Notes under the pieces: generated by a model
Told to the model about the DNA's origin: nothing
What the model saw: only the letters and a program-made list of their open reading frames with translations
Databases searched by the model: none
Position numbers and translations under genes: made by a program
Shown here: positions 1-5,503 of the stretch, piece by piece
Layout: every line of letters begins with the position of its first letter
Numbering within the stretch: the stretch's first letter is position 1
NCBI GenBank assembly: GCA_003132105.1
Contig: PKWS01000223.1
Location: 11,132 to 20,734, forward strand
Origin: Desulfosporosinus sp.
GTDB lineage: Bacteria; Bacillota; Desulfitobacteriia; Desulfitobacteriales; Desulfitobacteriaceae
Direction: 5' to 3'
Length of the DNA stretch: 9,603 nt

Positions 1-132
1 AATCGTATTATAGTTAAAATTATTGATCAAGTAACCGGAGAAGTACTTGACGAAATTCCGCCGAAACAAGTACTTGATATGCTAAGCTCTTTTACCGATA
101 TGGTCGGCTTGATGGTCGATAAACGAGTCTGA
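1..132 (+). CDS. flaG: FlaG family flagellar protein, 3' end only (5' end outside window)
   Basis: An open frame from base 1 to a TGA at 130-132 encodes the last 43 residues of a protein that begins upstream. The peptide contains IIDQVTGEVLDEIPPKQVLDML followed by GLMVD in discontinuous form: a 'D..TGEV...IPP..VL' core and a 'GL.VD' C-terminus, which is the conserved C-terminal signature of the FlaG family. FlaG proteins are small and are usually encoded directly before fliD, as here. They are linked to filament length or capping, but their exact role is poorly defined. The gene ends 14 bases before fliD, and the fliD ribosome binding site starts at the flaG stop codon, so the two are probably co-transcribed. 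I am fairly sure of the family. Nothing can be said about its N-terminus. Confidence 0.85.
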   Translation, partial: NRIIVKIIDQVTGEVLDEIPPKQVLDMLSSFTDMVGLMVDKRV

Positions 133-146
133 AAGGGGGCTAAACT

Positions 147-1607
147 ATGTCCGTCAGCTCTACAACCGCAACAAATGTATCGAATGCTTTGTCCGGATTA
201 TCTGGATATGATTTTTCCGGAATTGTCGATAGTCTAGTTTCAGTCTATAAATTACCGGAAACCCAGATGGTAACGAAGCAAACGACGATTCAAACCACTA
301 AGGATGCTTGGCGAGATGTCAATACTCGGATGGCCGCTTTGGAAGCTACCCTCACGGGTTTATCTGATTCTACGACCTGGACGGCAACCCAGGCCACATC
401 GAGTAACACGAATCTGCTGAGTGCCACGACGGGGATTAATGCCGTACAAGGGGTTTATAATATTAAGGTCATAAATACCGCCCAAGCCCAAACAGTGACC
501 AGTACACTTCAAGCTGTCAGTAGTGCGACTGTGGCAACTACGCTTACGGCAGGAACTTTTACCATAACGATAGGTGGAGTCGCCCAAACGGTAGCAGTTG
601 CGGCGGGAGACAGCCTACAAACTATTGCTGATTCGATCAATAATGCTAAGGCCGGGGTGAGTGCGACGGTCGTTCAGGTGGCTGGAGGATATCAGCTAGC
701 CATCACGGCAAGACAAACTGGTTCAACGAATGCCGCGAGCTTTGCGAACGTTACTGGCACGGTTTTGACAGATCTTGGGATACTCGATGGGTCAAATGTG
801 TTGAATGTAAGTCAACCCGCTGCCGATGCTAACCTGACGATCAATGGGATTCAGAATATCACCAGTGCGACAAATACGGTTACTTCCGTAATTCCCGGTG
901 TTACCTTAAATATTAATGGTGCGGATAATGGCGTATCAAACATAACCTTGAATGTCACTGCTGACAATTCAACCGCTCAAACAAAGATTAAAGCCTTTGT
1001 CGATCAATATAATTCCACGATGGATTTTATAGCCACCAAACTTAGTTATGATAGTACTACCCAAAAGACGGGAGATCTGTTCGGGGATCAGACCTTGCAA
1101 AGCATTCAAGAACGCTTGAGAGGCATGCTTTCGGGCACGTTAAACAATCCCACAGGACCCTATTTAACCTTAAGTTCCATAGGGATTAGTACATCTGGAC
1201 AAGACTATGGTAAAGATGCCACCCTGAGTTTTGATACGAGCAAATTTGCTACTGCCATGGCCGCTAATCCTCAAAGTGTAGCGAACCTTTTTGGAGCCGC
1301 TGCAGGAGGAGTCACTCCCACCACTGATACTACAAACACGCAAGGGTTGGCTAATATTTTGGAGAATTACCTTCATCCCATGGTGATGTATGGGGGTAGC
1401 TTCGCACTGCAGCAGACAGGCTATGATACTCAGTTAACTGATCTTAAAACCCAAATTTCTGATTTCGAAACTCGTGCCACAGCCTATCAGGCACAACAAA
1501 AATTGAAATTCGCCAATTTAGAAACTATTTTGGCAGGGTTGAATAGCCAGGGTGCTTCACTTACTAGTGCGATTGCTTCTTTAACTTCACAATCAAACAC
1601 CAAATAG
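147..1607 (+). CDS. fliD: Flagellar filament cap protein FliD (HAP2)
   Basis: FliD forms the oligomeric cap at the filament tip that guides folding and insertion of exported flagellin. The 486-residue product is within the usual family range. The N-terminal FliD domain spans about residues 15-115, starting with a 'LSGYDFSGIVDSLV' stretch. A flagellin-type beta motif lies near 135-190 (AGTFTITIGG, then GYQLAITARQ). The C-terminal FliD domain begins around 225 (ADANLTINGI, then IPGVTLNI) and ends in a predicted coiled coil at about 425-475. The protein is rich in Ser, Thr, Ala and Asn and has no cysteine, as is common for exported axial flagellar proteins. There is no cleavable signal peptide, as expected for export by the flagellar type III apparatus. 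The ATG at 147 follows an AAAGGGGG site at 132-139. It sits between flaG and its likely chaperone genes, and no internal promoter was recognised. Confidence 0.95.
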   Translation: MSVSSTTATNVSNALSGLSGYDFSGIVDSLVSVYKLPETQMVTKQTTIQTTKDAWRDVNTRMAALEATLTGLSDSTTWTATQATSSNTNLLSATTGINAVQGVYNIKVINTAQAQTVTSTLQAVSSATVATTLTAGTFTITIGGVAQTVAVAAGDSLQTIADSINNAKAGVSATVVQVAGGYQLAITARQTGSTNAASFANVTGTVLTDLGILDGSNVLNVSQPAADANLTINGIQNITSATNTVTSVIPGVTLNINGADNGVSNITLNVTADNSTAQTKIKAFVDQYNSTMDFIATKLSYDSTTQKTGDLFGDQTLQSIQERLRGMLSGTLNNPTGPYLTLSSIGISTSGQDYGKDATLSFDTSKFATAMAANPQSVANLFGAAAGGVTPTTDTTNTQGLANILENYLHPMVMYGGSFALQQTGYDTQLTDLKTQISDFETRATAYQAQQKLKFANLETILAGLNSQGASLTSAIASLTSQSNTK

Positions 1608-1613
1608 GAGGTG
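1606..1613 (+). promoter_or_regulatory. fliS ribosome binding site overlapping the fliD stop codon
   Basis: AGGAGGTG at 1606-1613 is a near-perfect Shine-Dalgarno sequence, and its first two bases are the last two bases of the fliD TAG stop (1605-1607). It lies 7 bases before the ATG at 1621, which favours that start over the in-frame ATG at 1633. The arrangement suggests that fliD and fliS are translated from the same message. Confidence 0.8.
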
Positions 1614-1620
1614 TGTCCCT

Positions 1621-2022
1621 ATGTTAAACACAATGCCCAATGCAAATGCTTATGCCAATTATAAACAAGCTTCAGTGGAAACAGCCACACCGGAAAAACT
1701 CTTGCTCATGCTTTTTGACGGTGGTATTAAATTCCTGAATCTAGGAAAACTGGCGATTGAAAAGAAGGACTATTCGTCAGCGAATAATAATTTTGTGAAA
1801 GTTCAAGATATCCTCTTTGAATTAAGGGTGTCCTTGGACATGGATAAGGGTGGCGAGATAGCAGCGAATCTCTATAAGCTATATGATTTTTACCGCAATG
1901 AAGTCATGAAGGCCAATATAACGAAAGATGCTGAACTTTTGCCGCCAGTTTTGGAATTTTTCCGGCTGTATCGTGATATGTGGACGGAAGCTGCCCGGTC
2001 TGCTCGTATAGGGGCAAAGTAA
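1621..2022 (+). CDS. fliS: Flagellin export chaperone FliS
   Basis: FliS binds the disordered C-terminus of newly made flagellin in the cytoplasm, prevents early polymerisation and hands it to the export gate. The 133-residue product has the usual family length and is predicted to be almost all helical. The N-terminal pattern is characteristic: an 'ANAYANYKQ' run (residues 8-16), 'VETATPEKLLLMLFDGGIKFLN' as a spaced motif at 19-40, then amphipathic helices to the C-terminus. In this family the Tyr/Lys-containing N-terminal segment and the 'T.eKLLLMLyDG' helix are the most conserved parts. The start at 1621 is supported by the AGGAGGTG site. The next gene begins immediately after the stop codon. 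The flagellin gene it would serve is not in the window. Confidence 0.96.
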   Translation: MLNTMPNANAYANYKQASVETATPEKLLLMLFDGGIKFLNLGKLAIEKKDYSSANNNFVKVQDILFELRVSLDMDKGGEIAANLYKLYDFYRNEVMKANITKDAELLPPVLEFFRLYRDMWTEAARSARIGAK

Positions 2023-2508
2023 ATGCATACTATTGAGGTTCCGAGAATTGTTGAACACTATAAGGACATGTTAGTAGATTATTATGAATTACTCTTTTTC
2101 ACTCAATCGTTTGAACAAGGAATCAAGCAAGGCTTTCAGGTTGAGGATGCAATGGGGTTCGTACAAGAGCGGGAACGGCGCATTGCCGCTTTAAAACAAA
2201 AAGAAGCTGAGAGTATTACCTTGCGAGCGGCCGTATGTCAGGTATTAGGGCTAAGCGAGTTTACACTGGATAACCTCAGTACCAAGATCTCTGAGGATTC
2301 ATTGAATGCACTTAGTGCAGTGATGACCGATACCAAAAGGGTTATCGAAGAAATTCAGGAGATCGATACCCGATTAAGTCAAATAATGCATATGGAACTG
2401 GAAGCCACGAAGCTCGAACTTCATCGCTTCCAAAAGGCACAGCGTATACATCACGCCTATCAGACTGAAAACGAACGTGAAGCACGTTTTATTGATAAAA
2501 CAAAATAA
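2023..2508 (+). CDS. Probable FliT/FlgN-like flagellar chaperone (helical, unassigned)
   Basis: This 161-residue protein is not recognised with certainty. It is charged, lacks a signal peptide or membrane segment, and looks almost wholly alpha-helical. A coiled coil is likely at about residues 42-70 (rich in Glu, Arg and Lys) and again at about 98-140. A single cysteine is at position 72. Its C-terminus, 'AYQTENEREARFIDKTK', has an aromatic residue followed by a 'FIDK' ending like that of small FlgN/FliT-type chaperones in Clostridia, though I cannot align it here. The ATG directly abuts the fliS TAA at 2020-2022 with no spacer, and the only nearby purine-rich site is GGGG at 2011-2014. Translation is therefore probably coupled to fliS. 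FliT chaperones bind FliD, and fliT commonly follows fliD-fliS, so position supports the call more than sequence does. Its length is somewhat above the common 100-125 residues of FliT. Confidence 0.6.
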   Translation: MHTIEVPRIVEHYKDMLVDYYELLFFTQSFEQGIKQGFQVEDAMGFVQERERRIAALKQKEAESITLRAAVCQVLGLSEFTLDNLSTKISEDSLNALSAVMTDTKRVIEEIQEIDTRLSQIMHMELEATKLELHRFQKAQRIHHAYQTENEREARFIDKTK

Positions 2509-2526
2509 ACTCATCATACTAACAAA

Positions 2527-2557
2527 CAGGATGCATAATGCACCCTGCTTTATTTTT
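2527..2557 (+). terminator. Probable intrinsic terminator of the flaG-fliD-fliS block
   Basis: CAGGATGCA (2527-2535) can pair with TGCACCCTG (2539-2547) across a three-base TAA loop. This gives a 9-position stem with one A-C mismatch. The stem is followed by CTTTATTTTTG, which supplies a T-rich tail. It starts 18 bases after the last stop codon, a normal place for a Rho-independent terminator. The mismatch and the interrupted T run make it moderate in strength. Confidence 0.65.
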
Positions 2558-2594
2558 GCCCAAAGGTCCTATAGAATTTGTCGAATAATCTATT

Positions 2595-2621
2595 TAAGGT
2601 TGTATAAATAGATGCTAATAT
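2595..2621 (+). promoter_or_regulatory. Candidate sigma-28/sigma-D flagellar promoter for cheA
   Basis: TAAGGTTG (2595-2602), an 11-base spacer and GCTAATAT (2614-2621) match the class-3 flagellar promoter consensus TAAAGTTT-N11-GCCGATAA/T. Six of eight positions agree in each half, and the spacer has the consensus length. Transcription would start near 2628 and run into cheA, leaving a leader of about 200 bases. The placement downstream of a terminator and upstream of a chemotaxis gene fits sigma-D control, which is known for chemotaxis and late flagellar genes in Firmicutes. The match was found by eye. A TATAAA at 2603-2608 in the spacer could instead belong to a housekeeping promoter, but no good -35 accompanies it. 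Confidence 0.5.
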
Positions 2622-2633
2622 AAAGAGAACAGG

Positions 2634-2661
2634 AGATTAAAGAAGTTTATCTGTTTTTTTT
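2634..2661 (+). terminator. A/T-rich hairpin with T8 run in the cheA leader (possible attenuator)
   Basis: AGAT (2634-2637) pairs with ATCT (2649-2652) and AAA (2639-2641) with TTT (2646-2648), leaving a bulged T at 2638 and a GAAG loop. One G and eight consecutive Ts (2654-2661) follow. AAC at 2628-2630 could extend the stem. The layout is that of an intrinsic terminator, but the stem is nearly all A-T and weak. It lies a few bases after the predicted start of the cheA transcript, so it might cause early termination, act as a backup terminator for the upstream operon, or be chance in A/T-rich DNA. Confidence 0.3.
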
Positions 2662-2679
2662 GGAGGAATTCTTAAAAAA

Positions 2680-2766
2680 ATGGCGAATAAGTGTATTCGA
2701 AGTATTAATTTATTACCAAGATTATCCTGTCGAACGTTACTTATTTTTTGCAATTTGTGTCGTTAA
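2680..2766 (+). CDS. Doubtful 28-codon ORF in the cheA leader
   Basis: An ATG at 2680 opens 28 codons ending with TAA at 2764-2766. The peptide is short, basic and rich in Leu, Ile and Cys (four Cys and four Arg). GGAGG at 2662-2666 lies upstream, but 13 bases from the ATG, which is longer than the usual 5-9. Nothing about the peptide is recognised. It could be a leader peptide controlling cheA, but an open run of this length is also expected by chance. Confidence 0.15.
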   Translation: MANKCIRSINLLPRLSCRTLLIFCNLCR

Positions 2767-2828
2767 GTAGTGAATCACAGAAGTCGGTTCTCCGGAAGGA
2801 GTAGGCAATTAGATAGGGGTGGCAAAGC

Positions 2829-4928
2829 ATGAGCCAGGATGACGACAATAATATGGGAGTCGATCTGGGGGAATTTCTAGAGTTTTACCTATTGGATTCC
2901 TCAGAACAGATTGAAAGGCTCGGAGCAGGACTTTTGCAACTGGAGAAAGAGGGAGAAAATATCGGACTGATCAACGATCTTTTCCGCTCGGCTCACAGTT
3001 TAAAGGGGGCTTCGGGGACAATGGGGTTCACACCGATTGTGGCGCTGACCCATGCAGCTGAAGACTTGTTGGATCGTTTGCGTCAGGGAAAAATAGATGT
3101 TTCTCTCGAAATGATTGACATTCTATTAGCTGTAACAGACCGAATCAAAGAGATGCTGTCTCAAGTGGAGCAACGTCAGGAGATCTCTGTAGGATTCGAA
3201 GATTTAGTCTCCTCCATGAGGGCGTTATTGAATGGAGAAAAACCAGTTGTTCCGAAAAATCCGCAGTCAGTACAAGAAAAGGATGCGATGGCGAAATATG
3301 TCCCGCTGAACTTTTCTTTAACCCAGACTGAAGGCGAAAAAATGAACGATGCCCATATGATGGGGCACGGTGTCTATCAAGTGGATGTGAAACTTGCACC
3401 GGGTACTCTCATGAAGGCGGTTCGCGCTGTGATGGCGACCCAGCGAATCGAGGGAATGGGTACAGTGATCAAGCTTCTTCCGAGTATTGAAGATTTGGAA
3501 GTCGGTACTGCGGAAGGCTTCTCTCTTCTCGTGCTTTGTGATGAACCCGTCGATGAGATTCAGAGGGAACTATTAGAGATTTCTGAGCTGATGGATGTTG
3601 TCATTCACCCCTATCCAGACAGCGAAGGGGTCGTAGAAAAACCACTCTCCAATCAGAAAGTCGCCGTCGAACCAATAGCGGCAATCCCAGTTTCTACGGC
3701 TCCAGTAACCGAAACCGTAGGTGGGGAGAGCAATACGCAAGTACATACGATTCGTGTGGATACGGTACGGATGGATAATCTCATTAACCTTGTGGGAGAA
3801 ATGGTCATTACCCGGACCCGTTTGGTGCAAATTGGGTTGGATCTAAAGGCCCAGTACAGTATGGACACTATGGTGAATAATTTGAACGAGGCCAACGTTT
3901 ACTTGGGTCGATTAATGAATGACCTTCAAGAGAGCGTTATGCGCTTGCGTATGGTGGCGATCGGGACGGTCTTTAGTCGCTTTCCTCGTTTAGTCCGTGA
4001 TCTCGCTAAGAAAACAGGCAAAGAGATGGAACTGGTCTTAAAAGGCGAAGATACAGAACTGGATAAGACAGTCGTTGAAGTTATCGGGGATCCTTTAATG
4101 CACCTGATTAGGAATTCTGTGGATCATGGGATCGAATCTCCGGAAGTGCGCCGTGCCTCTGGTAAACCGGAACTTGGCACGATTACACTGGATGCTTATC
4201 ATGAAGGAAACCATATTGCGATTGTCATCGCGGATGATGGAGCAGGGTTAGACCTCGCTAAAATTCGGAGCATTGCGGTTTCTAAAGGCCTGGTGGGAGA
4301 GAGAGAAGAGCTCTCCGATACCGATATCTCTAATCTTATCTTCTTGCCAGGCTTCAGCACTGCCGATAAGGTCACCGACATTTCTGGTCGAGGTGTGGGG
4401 ATGGATGTCGTGAAAAAAGCTCTCAATAATCTTGGGGGAATGGTCGATATTACGACCCGCAAAGGGAAGGGAACCACCTTTACTATTCTGTTGCCTTTGA
4501 CCTTGGCGATCATTCAAGCCCTTCTCGTTGAAGTCGGAGAAGAAATATATGCCGTTCCGCTCTCCTCTGTTTTAGAAACCCTTCTGGTCAAACGGAATGA
4601 TATAAAGACAGTCGGTGACTTGCCCATGGTCCAACTGCGCGGCAACACACTTCCGCTGATTTCCTTACAAGAAAAGTTTGGTCTTCCAACTCCGGAAACT
4701 GACAGTAGTGAGGTCTATGTCGTCGTTGTAGGCTTTGGAGATAAGGCGCTTGGACTCATCGTGGATGAGCTGCGTGGCCAACAAGAAGTGGTGATTAAGT
4801 CATTGGGCGACTTTCTCAATAATTTACCTGGAATTGCCGGAGCAACAATTCTCGGCGATGGTAAAGTCACATTGATTCTCGACGTCGGATCCCTAATCCA
4901 AGACGTCTTAGTCAAACACAAAAACTAA
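2829..4928 (+). CDS. cheA: Chemotaxis sensor histidine kinase CheA
   Basis: CheA is the cytoplasmic kinase of the chemoreceptor array. It autophosphorylates in response to receptor state and passes phosphate to CheY and CheB. All five standard domains are visible in its 699 residues. P1 (Hpt, about 10-130) has the phosphorylated His56 in 'RSAHSLKGASGTMGF'. P2 (about 181-265) binds the response regulators. The P3 dimerisation helices span about 305-375. The P4 ATPase (about 376-555) has an N box at 421-436 (His425, Asn429), a G1 box DDGAGLD at 469-475, an F box FLPGFST at 505-511 and a G2 box GRGVGMD at 520-526. The P5 CheW-like domain covers about 557-695. No catalytic motif is missing. The ATG at 2829 follows AGGGGTGG at 2815-2822 with a 6-base gap. 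A sigma-28-like promoter lies about 200 bases upstream. Confidence 0.97.
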   Translation: MSQDDDNNMGVDLGEFLEFYLLDSSEQIERLGAGLLQLEKEGENIGLINDLFRSAHSLKGASGTMGFTPIVALTHAAEDLLDRLRQGKIDVSLEMIDILLAVTDRIKEMLSQVEQRQEISVGFEDLVSSMRALLNGEKPVVPKNPQSVQEKDAMAKYVPLNFSLTQTEGEKMNDAHMMGHGVYQVDVKLAPGTLMKAVRAVMATQRIEGMGTVIKLLPSIEDLEVGTAEGFSLLVLCDEPVDEIQRELLEISELMDVVIHPYPDSEGVVEKPLSNQKVAVEPIAAIPVSTAPVTETVGGESNTQVHTIRVDTVRMDNLINLVGEMVITRTRLVQIGLDLKAQYSMDTMVNNLNEANVYLGRLMNDLQESVMRLRMVAIGTVFSRFPRLVRDLAKKTGKEMELVLKGEDTELDKTVVEVIGDPLMHLIRNSVDHGIESPEVRRASGKPELGTITLDAYHEGNHIAIVIADDGAGLDLAKIRSIAVSKGLVGEREELSDTDISNLIFLPGFSTADKVTDISGRGVGMDVVKKALNNLGGMVDITTRKGKGTTFTILLPLTLAIIQALLVEVGEEIYAVPLSSVLETLLVKRNDIKTVGDLPMVQLRGNTLPLISLQEKFGLPTPETDSSEVYVVVVGFGDKALGLIVDELRGQQEVVIKSLGDFLNNLPGIAGATILGDGKVTLILDVGSLIQDVLVKHKN

Positions 4929-4930
4929 TA

Positions 4931-5054
4931 CGATGCACGAATTCCATCACCTCTGACCTCACGCATCAATAAAAGTAAACTTTAATTAGTTCCTAAAAAC
5001 TTTTCATATTTTTAATCCAGATCTCGCGCCTCGTGCCTCGCGCCTCGCGCATCG
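4931..5054. repeat. Possible MITE-like element bounded by 10-bp imperfect inverted repeats
   Basis: CGATGCACGA (4931-4940) is the reverse complement of TCGCGCATCG (5045-5054) except at one base. Both ends are flanked by AATA (4927-4930 and 5055-5058), which could be a 4-bp target duplication. The right end is part of the 7-bp repeat array. A partial direct copy of the right end, CCTCACGCATCAATAA, lies inside at 4957-4972 and resembles CCTCGCGCATCGAATAA at 5043-5059. The element is 124 bp with no coding capacity. Because AATAA also follows the internal copy, the target-duplication reading is weak. Copies elsewhere in the genome would be needed to call it mobile. Confidence 0.3.
5023..5050. repeat. 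Four tandem 7-bp repeats (CTCGCGC)
   Basis: Four units lie end to end: CTCGCGC (5023-5029), CTCGTGC (5030-5036), CTCGCGC (5037-5043) and CTCGCGC (5044-5050). Only one base differs among them. A decayed section with the same spacing, CCTCTGACCTCACGCATC, lies at 4950-4967. The array is much richer in G/C than the adjacent A/T-rich stretch and ends 7 bases before the cheW ribosome binding site. A 7-bp unit is not a multiple of three but the array is outside genes, so copy number could vary without a frameshift. Confidence 0.85.
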
Positions 5055-5074
5055 AATAAGGGAGGATAAAACCA

Positions 5075-5500
5075 ATGGCGGAAGAACAATTAGTCACCTT
5101 TAACTTAGGGTCTGAAGAATTTGGCGTCGATATTATGGGTGTTCAGGAAATTATCCGTATTCCCCCTATTACTCGTGTGCCTAAGGCACCGGACTATGTA
5201 GAGGGTGTCATTAATTTGCGGGGGAATGTGATTCCAGTGATCAGTTTGCGAACCCGTTTTGGCATGACCCGCGTGGAAGAAACTAACCTTAGTCGAATTA
5301 TCGTCTTGCAAGTTCAAACGAAGGTTTTCGGGATCCGTGTGGATGCGGTAACGGAGGTGCTACGCTTAAACAGCGAAGCTATTGAGCCGCCGCCACCCAT
5401 TGCTTTAGGCATGGACTCACGTTTTATTCACGGAGTAGGGAAAATCGGGGAACGCATACTTATTCTATTGGAACTCAGTCAAATCATGGGCGGAGAATAA
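5075..5500 (+). CDS. cheW: Chemotaxis coupling protein CheW
   Basis: CheW is the cytoplasmic adaptor that joins chemoreceptor tips to the P5 domain of CheA and allows signal transfer within the array. The 141-residue product is a single CheW domain of normal length made of two SH3-like beta subdomains. Key signatures are 'LVTFNLGSEEFGVDI' at residues 6-20, 'VPKAPDYVEGVINLRG' at 35-50 and 'GIRVDAVTEVLRL' at 86-98. The 'GviNLRG.viPVi.L' core is the most diagnostic, and it is also seen in the CheA P5 domain next door. The ATG at 5075 has an AAGGGAGGA site 8 bases upstream. cheB starts 3 bases after its stop, so the two are almost certainly one transcriptional unit. The repeat-bearing gap upstream is the only break between it and cheA. 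Confidence 0.96.
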   Translation: MAEEQLVTFNLGSEEFGVDIMGVQEIIRIPPITRVPKAPDYVEGVINLRGNVIPVISLRTRFGMTRVEETNLSRIIVLQVQTKVFGIRVDAVTEVLRLNSEAIEPPPPIALGMDSRFIHGVGKIGERILILLELSQIMGGE

Positions 5501-5503
5501 GCC

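Larger units (their letters stand above)
2509..2828. other. 320-base intergenic region between the fliS block and cheA
   Basis: This A/T-rich gap separates two same-strand gene groups and carries several possible control elements. In order they are a terminator (2527-2557), a TGTCGAA motif (2579-2585), a sigma-28-like promoter (2595-2621), an A/T-rich hairpin with a T8 run (2634-2661), a doubtful 28-codon ORF (2680-2766), a second TGTCGAA motif (2728-2734) and the cheA ribosome binding site AGGGGTGG (2815-2822). No tRNA-like or known riboswitch-like fold was recognised. Just before cheA, CTCC and GGAG flank a GGAA loop at about 2790-2801, a short stem that could lie close to the translation start region. 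Confidence 0.7.
4929..5074. other. 146-base cheA-cheW gap with repeat element and no clear terminator
   Basis: The gap has a short mixed section (4929-4967), a very A/T-rich middle (4968-5020) and a G/C-rich repeat block (5021-5054). The cheW ribosome binding site AAGGGAGGA follows at 5058-5066. The middle includes AAAGTAAACTTT (4972-4983), a small palindrome, and AAAAGT/ACTTTT arms at 4971-4976 and 4999-5004. I see no G/C stem followed by Ts that would end the cheA transcript, and no convincing promoter for cheW. Read-through from cheA is the simplest reading. Confidence 0.6.

Noticed and set aside
360..587. Reverse-strand and other-frame open reading frames under fliD, cheA, cheB and fliF
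   Set aside because: They are short, lie wholly within strongly supported genes, show low-complexity or cysteine/arginine-rich shadow translations, and lack ribosome binding sites.
2509..2828. Riboswitch (for example c-di-GMP) upstream of cheA
   Set aside because: I looked for the conserved blocks of the c-di-GMP class I aptamer and for purine-type cores and saw none.
4976..5002. TAAACTTT (4976-4983) as a sigma-28 -35 for cheW
   Set aside because: The -35 half is 7/8, but the sequence 10-12 bases downstream (AAAAACTT region) does not resemble GCCGATAA.
5023..5050. Heptad array as a CRISPR array or a terminator
   Set aside because: The units are 7 bp with no spacers, so it is not CRISPR. 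The units are not complementary to each other and no T run follows, so it is not an intrinsic terminator.
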